Of a stretch of 64,000 nucleotides of DNA, positions 17,409 through 27,072 are shown one piece after another (the stretch's first letter is position 1; each line of letters opens with the position of its first letter). The notes beneath the pieces were generated by a model that saw only the letters and a list, made by a program, of their open reading frames with translations, searched no databases and was not told the DNA's origin. A program made the translations under genes and the position numbers. Source of the DNA: Saccharobesus litoralis (GTDB lineage Bacteria > Pseudomonadota > Gammaproteobacteria > Enterobacterales > Alteromonadaceae); NCBI RefSeq assembly GCF_003063625.1, contig NZ_CP026604.1, positions 682,001 to 746,000 on the forward strand. Direction: 5' to 3'.

Positions 17409-18557
17409 GTGAAATTTTATTTTAAATTATTAGCTATAATTTTTGCTTTTAGCATATTTAATGTGTTCGCAAGCGAGCAAAGTGAGTTGTATAAGTTACT
17501 AGAAAGTAAAATAACTGCAGACTACAAAGAACAAAGGCGTTTTATCGAACTGGGCTTTAGAGATGTAAGAGAGCTAAAGTATGAATATCAAACTTTCAAA
17601 GCAATCCATTCCATTTCAGACTTCAGTGCCGATCTATCTAAACTTTCTTCCCCTACTAGTGATGCTCTTGGAAAATCTTATGTTTCCGTTGTTAAACAAT
17701 TAGCGGAAGAAATGGGCTCTGAATTGGACGCGAAACCCAAGGGATTGTTTACTAGTTTACTAGACGTCCTAATCCCTCCCCAAAATAATTCACCAGACTC
17801 GGCCTCTACTCCTCCAATGTTAGATGGATTAGATAGTTTACTCGGTGCAAGTCCTTACGCTTCACTTATAAATGGAGTAGGAACAATGGCACTTCAGTTC
17901 TTGGACGTAAGAGGAGGCGGAGGATTAAGTGCGCCAGATAAACACCGAATCGGAACTAAAAAAGTAGAAAAATTTTTCAACGAAACTAAACCATACTTAG
18001 TATTTTACGAAACTCTAGCTCAAGGCAATAAGCATTTTAAAATGGAACTAGAATCAATAATCCCGAGAAGCAAGCAATTTGAACAGCGAATTAGCCTTTT
18101 ACGAAACAGTATTAAACAAGAATTTGATATTGACGTGACTAAAGAGAATTGGGATGAATTGTTTGACAAAAAATTTATAGCTGTAAACGAAAACTCCTCT
18201 AATTCAATCAAAGAAGTATTAAAAGAATCTAACAAAAAATCTTTCAAGACAGCATTGCAATATGCAGAATCTGCAAAAACGCTTAGAAATGACATAGCTA
18301 ATGAGCAAGATTTATTAATCTCAAACCTGATAGCCAACATCGACGTTATAATTACAGGCCTTAATTCAGCTAAAAAACAAGCTATAGAATGTAGCACTAA
18401 TACTGGAAACACTTGTAAATTTAAGGAATCTACAATTAAGAACCAAATTACAAAGTTTCAAACGCATAGAGCGAACATCCAAAACATCAACCTCAAAGGT
18501 TTAACAGAAAATATAAACCAAGGTGAAAGCTTTGGTCGCCGAAATCTGCGCTGGTAA
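17409..18557 (+). CDS. Secreted helical protein of unknown function
   Basis: A 382-residue protein with a clear signal peptide (cleavage near V-F-A, residue 21). I do not recognise a family. The first 110 residues and residues about 195-375 are rich in charged residues with heptad-like spacing, suggesting long helices. Between them is a Pro/Ser-rich stretch with a hydrophobic, Gly-rich section (L-D-G-L-D-S-L-L-G, then G-G-G-G-L). Two Cys near the C-terminus (E-C-S-T-N-T-G-N-T-C) could form a disulfide. It is AT-rich like its neighbours and lies alone in the accessory segment, between the MNT gene and an integrase remnant. Confidence 0.6.
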   Translation: MKFYFKLLAIIFAFSIFNVFASEQSELYKLLESKITADYKEQRRFIELGFRDVRELKYEYQTFKAIHSISDFSADLSKLSSPTSDALGKSYVSVVKQLAEEMGSELDAKPKGLFTSLLDVLIPPQNNSPDSASTPPMLDGLDSLLGASPYASLINGVGTMALQFLDVRGGGGLSAPDKHRIGTKKVEKFFNETKPYLVFYETLAQGNKHFKMELESIIPRSKQFEQRISLLRNSIKQEFDIDVTKENWDELFDKKFIAVNENSSNSIKEVLKESNKKSFKTALQYAESAKTLRNDIANEQDLLISNLIANIDVIITGLNSAKKQAIECSTNTGNTCKFKESTIKNQITKFQTHRANIQNINLKGLTENINQGESFGRRNLRW

Positions 18558-18611
18558 GCTCACAAGGAGCTATTAACTGAAACAGCAATACTTAAGTACT
18601 CAAAATTGCGT

Positions 18612-18642
18612 AGACCTCCTTTTAATCCAAAGGTGGTCTTTC
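18612..18642 (+). terminator. Intrinsic terminator after the secreted protein
   Basis: AGACCTCCTTT (18612-18622) pairs with AAAGGTGGTCT (18629-18639) with one mismatch and a 6-base loop, then TTCT. It lies 55 bases after the stop. Confidence 0.6.
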
Positions 18643-19040
18643 TAAAAAGTTAGCAAACTCCTGTGGTTAATAACGAACACTCTCAACCAAGGCGAGGTCA
18701 TTGTATTAGATGTACGACGAATAGAACTTTGTATTGAAGGTTGAAGAATTGGTTCAGGGATAGTGACTTCTTGCTTATTGCGCTGGACAAAAGAATCTAA
18801 AGATTCTTTAGCTAGCTTAACAATCCGATTTATATCTATAGAACGAATTGAGCTAGCAACAAATAGCTTAATTTCAGCTGCAAGTGCTTCAGCATAGAGT
18901 TTTGCAGTCTTTAAGCAGGAAGTACCAAGACTAAAACGAATGAGTTGTTTATTGATTCGTAACCTAAAATAGAAAGTCCGTTTCCTAAGGTAGAAATACT
19001 TAGAAAGTATCACACTCAAGTAGCACACCTCTCGATTCAA
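18642..19040 (-). pseudogene. Truncated tyrosine integrase, N-terminal remnant
   Basis: A 132-codon frame that resembles only the N-terminal arm of phage/island integrases of the DUF6538 type (L-R-K-R-T-F-Y-F-R-L-R-I, S-L-G-T-S-C-L-K-T-A, A-E-A-L-A-A-E-I). Complete enzymes have about 400 residues and end with the catalytic R-H-R-Y domain, which is missing here. The last 30 residues look unrelated, as after a frameshift or deletion. It starts 58 bases from the 3' end of rnpB, a plausible integration site, and probably marks one edge of a decayed island. Confidence 0.6.
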
Positions 19041-19097
19041 TTAATAAAATCAAGAATATTTCCTTTACATTCAGCTACTTAAACGTATTTAATTAGG

Positions 19098-19478
<381 letters not shown>

Positions 19479-19484
19479 GCGGCC

Positions 19485-19512
19485 ATTGTAGGCGTCTAAT
19501 AAAAAGAGTCAA
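19485..19512 (-). promoter_or_regulatory. Sigma-70 promoter of rnpB
   Basis: On the minus strand TTGACT (19507-19512) is followed after 16 bases by TACAAT (19485-19490). Transcription would start about 7 bases later, at the mapped 5' end of the RNase P RNA. Confidence 0.75.
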
Positions 19513-19964
19513 CCTTCTTTTTATTGCATTGCTCCATAGTCGATTAACTCAAAAGTTTTGAAGGGTTGAATTGATAACCAGTAGCTAAATTGTGGTGTCG
19601 ATTTTACATCAACAAATCTTGTGTTAGCCGAAATAAATTAGGCTCTACAATTCAACCGACAATAGAACTGGACTTTAAGCTTGCTCGCACCTCTCTTGCT
19701 CTCTTGTTAACCAACCGAATAAATCCACAATTCAGCGAAATTGACTGAACTGACAAATGCAAGGTGATAAATTTTTCCATCAAGAGCTGCATTGATTGTT
19801 GTTTCTTCTTCCCTCCCCCGTAAACGCATAGATGACTTTGACTAGGCAATTATTATTGAATATTGACCTTTGTCATGATCTAGCGATAAAGCCGTTCTAT
19901 ACTGGATAACAGCAGAAAATATTAGTGCTATTTGTCCGTAACCCGTATTGGTATTGAAAATAAT
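19513..19964. other. Spacer upstream of the efflux adaptor
   Basis: About 450 bases without a credible gene. It includes one GCCGAAATAAATTNGGC repeat (about 19622-19648) and AT-rich DNA before the adaptor start. I see no further RNA gene or strong operator. Confidence 0.4.
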
Positions 19965-21062
19965 ATGTACAAACAACTTACTTTATTACTCGCTTGTTTT
20001 GTTATTAGTTGCAGCAAACAAACGCAACCGCCAACAGAGCATATTCGACCAATAGACTGGATGCGGGTACAAGCCACTGATGTTAAACAGGTTCGTCGTC
20101 TCTCAGGGCAACTAACCGCAGTTGAAGCCACTCACTTGAGCTTTGAAGTTAGCGGTAAAGTCGCAACTGTATTTGCCAAATTAGGCGATAAAGTCAAAAA
20201 GGGTGAACAATTGGCGCAGCTTGAACAAAAAAGCTTTAACTTGAGCCTGCAATCTGCCCAAGCACGCTATGAGCAAGCACAAGCATCACAAGCCGAAGCC
20301 CGCAATACTTATAAACGCTATGCTGATCTGGTTGATAAAGGCATGGTATCTCAATCAGGATTTGACAACGCAAAGGCTGCTTTTGAAGCATCTAACAGCG
20401 CCGTTGAAGTAGCAAAAGCTCAACTGAATATTGCCAAGAAAAACCTAGACGACAGCTTACTTAGTGCCCCCTACAACGGCGTGATCACCAAACGGTTAAT
20501 TGAACCATCTCAGCATGTTAATGCTGGTATTCATGCATTTGAAATAGAAGGCAATCATGGATTAGAAGCCCAAGTCATGGTCCCCGAAAATCTCATTCAA
20601 AAGCTAGAAAATGGTTCTAGTATGCCGATTAATATTCCGGCATTTCCGCAACTAAAGTTATCCGGTGTTGTTACTGAAATAGGCACTCGCGCCGAACTAG
20701 CTAACGCCTTCCCTGTAACCTTAATGCTACAACAAAGTGATGAGCACCTAAGGGCGGGTATGACAGCTGAAGTTGATATCACCTATCGTGAGGTCTACAG
20801 TGCCACGCAGGAAAAATTATTTAAAGTACCAGTTTCCGCTATCGGTGCAGATATTGGCCAAAGTCAGTTTGTTTATGTCTATGATCCAGAAAAACACACA
20901 ATTAACAAACGTACCGTTAAACCGATCACTATTTTAAATAATGAAGCCTACTTAGCAGAAGGCTTAAAAGATGGCGATATCATTGCCATTGCTGGCGTCG
21001 CGTTTTTACGTAATGGGCAAACTGTTTCGTTACTCGAAAAACAAATTCAATTATTTAATTAA
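19965..21062 (+). CDS. RND efflux periplasmic adaptor (membrane fusion protein), lipoprotein
   Basis: A 365-residue adaptor that bridges an inner-membrane RND pump and an outer-membrane channel. The signal ends V-I-S-C, so the protein is lipid-anchored to the inner membrane. The order is beta-barrel, lipoyl half-domain (S-F-E-V-S-G-K-V), alpha-helical hairpin (residues about 90-160), second lipoyl half (L-S-A-P-Y-N-G-V-I-T-K) and membrane-proximal domain. The ATG at 19965 is chosen over TTG 19932 because the signal peptide starts there. The pump gene follows after 9 bases. No TolC-type gene is adjacent. Confidence 0.9.
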   Translation: MYKQLTLLLACFVISCSKQTQPPTEHIRPIDWMRVQATDVKQVRRLSGQLTAVEATHLSFEVSGKVATVFAKLGDKVKKGEQLAQLEQKSFNLSLQSAQARYEQAQASQAEARNTYKRYADLVDKGMVSQSGFDNAKAAFEASNSAVEVAKAQLNIAKKNLDDSLLSAPYNGVITKRLIEPSQHVNAGIHAFEIEGNHGLEAQVMVPENLIQKLENGSSMPINIPAFPQLKLSGVVTEIGTRAELANAFPVTLMLQQSDEHLRAGMTAEVDITYREVYSATQEKLFKVPVSAIGADIGQSQFVYVYDPEKHTINKRTVKPITILNNEAYLAEGLKDGDIIAIAGVAFLRNGQTVSLLEKQIQLFN

Positions 21063-21071
21063 GGCGGCGCC

Positions 21072-24000
21072 ATGAACTTAACCGAGCTAGCCTTTCGCTA
21101 TCGAAAGGTAGTATTAACCATTTTATGTATTCTGCTGATTAATGGCGTTTTTGCTTACTTCACCATGCCGGCACAGGAAGATCCGACAATCACCATTCGG
21201 GAGGCCATTGTCAGTACCTCATACCCTGGTATGTCACCGCAACGGGTTGAGAATTTAATAACTCGCAAGTTAGAAGAACAAATTCGCCAAATTCCTGAAG
21301 TTAAAACCATTACCTCTTCCTCTGCGACTGGCTTGTCGACAATCCACGTTAAAATTGAGGATAAATACTTTAACTTAGATAGCATCTGGCAAGATCTCCG
21401 AAATAAGGTGGAACAAGCGCAATCCTCGTTACCACAAGGCACCCGTCCGTCTTTTGTGAATGATGAATTTGGTGACGTTTCTGTCGTGACAGTCGCCATG
21501 ACTGCTGACGGCTTTGCAATGGCTGATATGTATGAAATGGCAAAACATGTGCGCGACAATATTTACTTAGTCAATGGCACAAAAAAAGTCGATATCTTAG
21601 GTAATCAGCAACAAAGAATATTTTTGGAGGTAGAAAATGCCAAACTCGCGCAGCTTGGTATATCACCGGCGGCCCTCATCAACGAATTGCAATCACAAAA
21701 TATTATTAGTTCCGGCGGTGAAATCGACACGGGACGTAAAAGCTTTATTGTTGAGCCCACTGGCAATTTTAATAGCCTAGAAGAAATATCAGCAACCCAT
21801 ATTAGTATTGCCCATACGCAAGAGTATATTGCCTTAACCGACATAGTAAAGATCAGTAAAGGCTATATCGATCCGCCTTATCAGCCTGCCTATTTTAACG
21901 GTCAACCCGCTTTATTTATCGCGATTGCCATGCTGCCTGAATTTAATATTCTTGACTATGCGCCACGTATAAAAGCCAAACTAGCCCAATTAGAACACAG
22001 TATGCCAATTGGCTACCAACTAAATATTGCGACCTTTCAAGCTGACCAAGTAGAAAAAACCGTCAGTGGCGTTTCAATTAATGTACTGCAAACCTTAGCG
22101 ATCGTACTTGTTATTGTCATTCTATTTCTCGGCATACGCACAGGATTAATTGTTGGTTCTATTGTACCCTTTGTCATGTTGGTAACACTATCCATTATGC
22201 AAATGAGTGGCATTAAATTAGAACGAATGAGCCTAGCCACCCTAATTATTTCACTCGGGCTACTGGTTGATAACGGTATTGTGATTGCAGAAGATTTTAA
22301 ACGACGGCTCGAAGAAGGCACAGAGCGTTACCAAGCCATGATCCAAGGTGGTAAGGAACTCGCTTTACCTTTGCTAAGTTCATCGGTTACCACTATTTTG
22401 TTTTTCTTACCCTTAATGCTAGCTGAGCATGTTGCAGGCGAATATACCCGTTCGATCTCCTTGGTGATCCTCATCACCTTACTATCAAGCTGGCTATTGT
22501 CTTTGTGTGTCACCCCCACTCTCAGCTATTTTTTTATAAAAGCGGACAATACCCCTGATCAAGCAAATAAAGTTGCGGTATTTGATCGAGTTAACACTTT
22601 CTACGAATCCATGCTGCATACTTTATTAAGCCATAGAGCCATGTTTTTAGTCGCTATGTTTATGTTGTTAATATTCGCCAGTTACTTAATGCGATTTGTG
22701 CCTAATCAATTTTTTCCTGATTCGGATAGACCACAAATCATGATCAATATTGACTTACCCAATGGCACCTCGTCAAAAGAAACGAATCGACAAATGCAGG
22801 CCATATTTACTTGGTTAGACAATAAGCCTGAACTGGATTTTATAGAAAACTACTCTGGATACGTAGGCTTTAGCGGGCCTCGCTTTGTATTGTCACTGAA
22901 TCCAGAAGATCCCGCTGTCAATAAAGGATTTATCGTACTAAACGTCCAGCCTGGGTTGGATTTAAAGCAAATCACATTGGATTTAGACGCTGAGCTCGAG
23001 TCACAATTTCCTAATATATCCGCGCGGGTTAATAAAATGTTCCTCGGCCCTTCTGATTCAAACACGATTAAAATCCAAGTTAAAGGCCCAGATAAAGATG
23101 TGATCTACAGCAAATCCCAGCAAATTATGGATTTACTGCACCAAATCCCCAATACCTTAGACATACGTAATAATTGGGAAAATCGGATAGTCAAAGTAGA
23201 AGTGCAAGTAGACCAACTACGCGCTCGACGAGCTGGTGTCACGTCATCCGATATTGCTTTGGCCATGCGCAGTTATTTCTCCGGTACTGAAATAACTCAG
23301 TTCCGTGAAGATGACACGATCATCCCTGTTATTATGCGGGCCGGAGATGGCGAAAGGCACAATTTAGATAGGTTAAGAACACTCAATATTTATTCACAAA
23401 AAACCGGTAATACTGTACCTCTGTTGCAGGTAGCTGACTTTAAAGGGATTAATCAATATTCCATCATTCAACGAGAAGATATGTATCGCACTGTGAGTGT
23501 TGAAGCGCGCAATACCCAAATGGCAGCGGAAGATTTAAAACGTTTAATTGATGATCAAATCAATAGTTTAAAAAACGATTTACCGGAAAATCACAGTATA
23601 GAATACGACGGTGTAGTTAAAGAGTCTGTCGAAGCACAAAAGGCACTCAGTGCCAGTATGCCTGCCGTCATTGCGGTCATTTTAGTGCTTTTTATTGCGC
23701 AGTTTAATTCTTTTCGCAAAGCTTGGATTATTGTATTAACCATACCGCTTTCACTGATTGGCGCTGTGATCGGCTTGTTAACCATGAACGCCCCCTTTGG
23801 TTTTATGGTATCGCTTGGGTTATACAGTTTAGCGGGAATTATTATTAACAACGCAATCGTGCTAATAGATAGGATAGATATCGAACGCAACAATGGAATA
23901 GCCGCTTATCAAGCTATAATCAATGCCAGCTTAACGCGCTTGCGCCCTATCACTATGACAACAGTCACCACTATGTTAGGGCTAGCACCATTAATTATCA

Positions 24001-24128
24001 GCCAAGATCCATTATTTTATGGTATGGCGTGTGTAATCGCTTTTGGCTTGTTTGTCGGCACACTGCTGACCCTAGGCGTCGTACCTGTGCTGTATAGCTT
24101 GTTTTATCGAGTTAACCGAGTGGTGTAA
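21072..24128 (+). CDS. RND-family multidrug-type efflux permease
   Basis: An inner-membrane, proton-driven pump of 1018 residues, the usual length for the AcrB/HAE-1 class, with 12 transmembrane segments and two large periplasmic loops. The N-terminal region has P-A-Q-E-D-P. The proton-relay helix reads G-L-L-V-D-N-G-I-V-I-A-E-D, so one of the two adjacent Asp of AcrB is Asn, as in a distinct group of HAE-1-like pumps. It forms a two-gene operon with the adaptor. Substrates cannot be inferred; drugs, bile-like compounds or phenolics are all possible. Confidence 0.92.
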   Translation: MNLTELAFRYRKVVLTILCILLINGVFAYFTMPAQEDPTITIREAIVSTSYPGMSPQRVENLITRKLEEQIRQIPEVKTITSSSATGLSTIHVKIEDKYFNLDSIWQDLRNKVEQAQSSLPQGTRPSFVNDEFGDVSVVTVAMTADGFAMADMYEMAKHVRDNIYLVNGTKKVDILGNQQQRIFLEVENAKLAQLGISPAALINELQSQNIISSGGEIDTGRKSFIVEPTGNFNSLEEISATHISIAHTQEYIALTDIVKISKGYIDPPYQPAYFNGQPALFIAIAMLPEFNILDYAPRIKAKLAQLEHSMPIGYQLNIATFQADQVEKTVSGVSINVLQTLAIVLVIVILFLGIRTGLIVGSIVPFVMLVTLSIMQMSGIKLERMSLATLIISLGLLVDNGIVIAEDFKRRLEEGTERYQAMIQGGKELALPLLSSSVTTILFFLPLMLAEHVAGEYTRSISLVILITLLSSWLLSLCVTPTLSYFFIKADNTPDQANKVAVFDRVNTFYESMLHTLLSHRAMFLVAMFMLLIFASYLMRFVPNQFFPDSDRPQIMINIDLPNGTSSKETNRQMQAIFTWLDNKPELDFIENYSGYVGFSGPRFVLSLNPEDPAVNKGFIVLNVQPGLDLKQITLDLDAELESQFPNISARVNKMFLGPSDSNTIKIQVKGPDKDVIYSKSQQIMDLLHQIPNTLDIRNNWENRIVKVEVQVDQLRARRAGVTSSDIALAMRSYFSGTEITQFREDDTIIPVIMRAGDGERHNLDRLRTLNIYSQKTGNTVPLLQVADFKGINQYSIIQREDMYRTVSVEARNTQMAAEDLKRLIDDQINSLKNDLPENHSIEYDGVVKESVEAQKALSASMPAVIAVILVLFIAQFNSFRKAWIIVLTIPLSLIGAVIGLLTMNAPFGFMVSLGLYSLAGIIINNAIVLIDRIDIERNNGIAAYQAIINASLTRLRPITMTTVTTMLGLAPLIISQDPLFYGMACVIAFGLFVGTLLTLGVVPVLYSLFYRVNRVV

Positions 24129-24193
24129 TGCAATTCGGTTAACTTGGCATGCCAGTCAATTTAACGTTAGGCAAAACATTAGATTTGTAGACG

Positions 24194-24338
24194 AGCATTC
24201 ATGCTTGTGAACGTGCAAACCAAACCTTTTGAAAACGAGCATTTATGCTTGTAGAGCCTGCAAACTAAATCATTGTAGATGAGCATTTATGCTTGTAGAG
24301 CCTGCAAATCTAACCTTTTGTAGACGAGTATTTATGCT
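24194..24338. repeat. AGCATTTATGCT palindromic repeat cluster 2, inverted
   Basis: Four copies of the family at 24194-24205, 24238-24249, 24282-24293 and 24327-24338, in the opposite orientation to clusters 1 and 3 and spaced about 44 bases apart. Each is followed by T-G-T-A-G-A-G-C-C-T-G-C-A-A-A or a variant. They occupy the spacer between the convergent RND and sugar-porter genes. A related GCAAGACTAAAGTCTCGCC stretch follows near 24370. Confidence 0.75.
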
Positions 24339-24482
24339 TGTAGAGCCTGCAAATCTAACCCAAAAGAGCAAGACTAAAGTCTCGCCTACAAGCTGCAAAC
24401 TTCCTACACCTTCCGACTAGCTTGTTTTAAAACCGAAAACATGCGTAACCATTGGCCTAAAGGCCAACCTACAACAAAACAC

Positions 24483-24511
24483 AAAAAAAGCCGCATAACT
24501 GCGGCTTTTTT
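24483..24511. terminator. Bidirectional intrinsic terminator
   Basis: AAAAAGCCGC and GCGGCTTTTT flank ATAACT, with A and T runs on the two sides, so it works in both directions. It separates the RND pump from the sugar porter. Confidence 0.88.
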
Positions 24512-24534
24512 CTAAACGAGTAAAGGTAGATTAA

Positions 24535-26184
24535 CTAACTTGTCGCTTTGCGTTGTTCCTCGTCATCCGTAATGAGGCTTGCTGACTTCTTTGGCTCACC
24601 GTCCTTATGTTTACCTGCCATCATATGCTCAATCTCTTCAATTGTACGACCTTTGGTTTCAGGTAAGTAACGGTAAAGTAAAATAAAGCCAATACCACCG
24701 GCGATAACAAACGACATAAATACATCCGCACCACCCATTTGATTTAGCATCCATGGGAAGAACTTTTGCATAAAGTAACTAATGGTACTCGAAATTAGAG
24801 CAAATAACGGAATGGCTACACCACGAATTTGCGTCGGCACAATCTCAGAAAATACGACCCACATAATTGGGCCAATTGAGATATGGAAAGCGGCAATAAA
24901 ACCAACAATGCCCACTAAAACTAAGGTTGCATTAATAGACACCGCAGCTTGAATAAATTGATTTTCAACCGCTTTAAATTCTTGCGCCCCAATAATACCC
25001 GCTAATGCAGTTTTAAATTGCGTATCGTCAGAGTAAGTAACACCAATCACTGTCTGCAAGCTATCAGCACTTAACGAACTATTAGCAGCCACTAAGGTTG
25101 CAATATCTTGCGCATCAAGCGTATAAGTTGCTTGTTGGAAGGCAATTACACACATTAACAAACAGGCAACCGAAGCGGCTAAACCAAAGTTAACTAGCGG
25201 ACGTCGACCAATTTTATCAACAAACACAATAGCTAAAACGGTAAAGATAAAGCTAACCACACCAATAATTAAAGTTTGAGCATATGCGGCATTAGCACCA
25301 ATACCGGTTTGTTCAAACACCATAGGCGCATAGAACAAAATAGGGTTAACACCCGTTAGTGGCTGTACAGCGGCAAATATAACGCCAACCATAATGGCAA
25401 GACGGAATTTAGGTTCACCTAGTATTTTAAGTTGGTCAATAATACTCAGTGATTCACCGCCATCCGCTTTTAAGTTATTGCGTACTTCTTCAACTTCAGC
25501 GTCAATTTTTTCAGGAGCCATTAAACGCGACAACGCTTGTTTAGCTTCTTCGATACGCCCTTTAGAGATCAACCAACGCGGGCTTTCTGGTACTGTTAAT
25601 AATAAGATACCCCACAACACAGCTGGGATAACCTCAACACCTAACATCCAACGCCACTCGTTGCCTAATAAGCCAATTTCTTTGGCAAATTCAGGATCAT
25701 TTGTCGTTAAACCAACCAAGAAGTAATTAGCGAAATACGCCGTAGTTAGGCCTACTACTATCATTATTTGATTAGTCGAAACCAGTTTACCGCGCTGTTT
25801 AGCTGGTGCTATTTCGCCTATATACATTGAAGCCATAGATAACGACGCAAATGCCAAACCACCTAAAAAGCGAGCAGCAACTAGCGCTTCATAACTGGGC
25901 GCAATAACAGACGTTACTGCCGAGACAATATATAACGCAGCAATTAATATTAGCGTTTTTTTACGACCAATCGATTCACAAATTGCACCTGTCACCACTA
26001 GGGCTAATAACACCCCAAGTGCTGGTGCACTCACTACATTACCTAATTGCAGATCATCCAAGCCAAATTCTGACGTTAAATAACCTGTTGTACCTGATAT
26101 CAATGCCGCATCTAAGCCAAACACAAAGCCGCCGAAAGCAACAATTGCAGAAAACATGATCGCGGCTTTTGTAAATTTATCCAT
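24535..26184 (-). CDS. Sugar-porter-family MFS transporter
   Basis: A 549-residue inner-membrane symporter of the sugar porter group (PF00083). Visible signatures are G-R-K-K-T after the second helix, R-F-L-G-G-L-A, P-E-S-P-R-W-L at the end of helix 6 and P-E-T-K-G-R at the C-terminus. A loop of roughly 65 residues after helix 8 (around D-A-Q-D-I-A-T-L-V) is longer than in XylE or GalP. The start at 26184 (MDKFTK) is preferred to an upstream ATG at 26247 because the family begins close to the first helix. No sugar gene is adjacent, so the substrate is unknown. Confidence 0.9.
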   Translation of the reverse strand: MDKFTKAAIMFSAIVAFGGFVFGLDAALISGTTGYLTSEFGLDDLQLGNVVSAPALGVLLALVVTGAICESIGRKKTLILIAALYIVSAVTSVIAPSYEALVAARFLGGLAFASLSMASMYIGEIAPAKQRGKLVSTNQIMIVVGLTTAYFANYFLVGLTTNDPEFAKEIGLLGNEWRWMLGVEVIPAVLWGILLLTVPESPRWLISKGRIEEAKQALSRLMAPEKIDAEVEEVRNNLKADGGESLSIIDQLKILGEPKFRLAIMVGVIFAAVQPLTGVNPILFYAPMVFEQTGIGANAAYAQTLIIGVVSFIFTVLAIVFVDKIGRRPLVNFGLAASVACLLMCVIAFQQATYTLDAQDIATLVAANSSLSADSLQTVIGVTYSDDTQFKTALAGIIGAQEFKAVENQFIQAAVSINATLVLVGIVGFIAAFHISIGPIMWVVFSEIVPTQIRGVAIPLFALISSTISYFMQKFFPWMLNQMGGADVFMSFVIAGGIGFILLYRYLPETKGRTIEEIEHMMAGKHKDGEPKKSASLITDDEEQRKATS

Positions 26185-26384
26185 GCGAATTACAACCCAA
26201 ACATTTTTGTTAACAACATACATTAAATTTACAACATGGATTAACAAAAGCCAACCTATAAATTCTAAAGAAAGTGGTATAAATGTTAATATTTTGCATT
26301 AATTTACAAATCACTCGCACTTGCCATACCTAAATACCTAAAAACTAGATAATCTATTAAGTCTAAATATAAGCTAAAATAATG

Positions 26385-26410
26385 TGATCCCGACTGGCCT
26401 ATCCCCCGTA
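26385..26410 (+). promoter_or_regulatory. ECF-type promoter before the sigma gene
   Basis: TGATCC (26385-26390), a 16-base spacer and CGTA (26407-26410). The same hexamer, spacing and tetramer recur at 27745-27770. The pattern resembles promoters read by RpoE/ChrR-type (ECF11) sigma factors and implies autoregulation. Confidence 0.72.
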
Positions 26411-26457
26411 CACTTCACCATGACTAACAATTGCGGATCTGATTAACGGAGAGTCTG

Positions 26458-27072
26458 GTGCAAATAATGTCAACACCGACGGGGCAAACTTCAAGAAAAT
26501 CGACTATGACGATAGAAGAAAGCCTAGATTTACGAGATTGCCTAGTCGCCATTGGTGAACAAAGGTGCAAGAAATCTTTTGCCATTTTATTTAAACGCTT
26601 TGCGCCGAAAATAAAAGGTATTGCGATGCGCAAATACAACAGCGAAGCGTTTGCGATGGAAGTGGTTCAAGACACTATGACTAATGTGTGGCGTAAAGCT
26701 CATTTGTATACACCAGACAAAGGAGCCGCAACCACATGGATTTATACTGTCATGCGGAATGTAACCTTTGATCTATTGCGAAAAAGTAAAGCGCAATACG
26801 AAACCAGTCTTGGCGATGATTTATGGCCATTAGATGAATATGCAGCTCAGGAAGAAGATGTATTTAATGACCATCTACTCGATAAAACCCTGTTAAGTCA
26901 TATAGACAAACTGCCTGAAAAACAAAAACAGGTTGTACAAGGTGTCTATTTTTCTGAGCTTTCACAAGAGCAGTTAGCTGAACAACTTGGGATCCCGCTT
27001 GGTACTGTTAAATCACGCTTAAGGCTCGCTCTTGAAAAGCTTAAGCAACAATTAGGAGAGCAACATGATTAA
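26458..27072 (+). CDS. ECF sigma factor, RpoE/ChrR type
   Basis: A 204-residue extracytoplasmic-function sigma factor. Region 2 spans about residues 35-105 (A-M-E-V-V-Q-D-T-M-T-N-V-W-R-K, then T-W-I-Y-T-V-M-R-N) and region 4 about residues 140-200 (L-P-E-K-Q-K-Q-V-V, G-T-V-K-S-R-L-R-L-A). The GTG at 26458 is 6 bases after GGAG; the ATG at 26467 is possible but too far. The stop overlaps the start of the ChrR-like anti-sigma gene by 8 bases, a strong sign of the singlet-oxygen-responsive ECF11 pair. Confidence 0.9.
   Translation: MQIMSTPTGQTSRKSTMTIEESLDLRDCLVAIGEQRCKKSFAILFKRFAPKIKGIAMRKYNSEAFAMEVVQDTMTNVWRKAHLYTPDKGAATTWIYTVMRNVTFDLLRKSKAQYETSLGDDLWPLDEYAAQEEDVFNDHLLDKTLLSHIDKLPEKQKQVVQGVYFSELSQEQLAEQLGIPLGTVKSRLRLALEKLKQQLGEQHD

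Noticed and set aside
18020-18412. 130-codon minus-strand frame opposite the secreted protein
   Set aside because: The plus-strand frame has a signal peptide and full length; the antisense frame has no start context.
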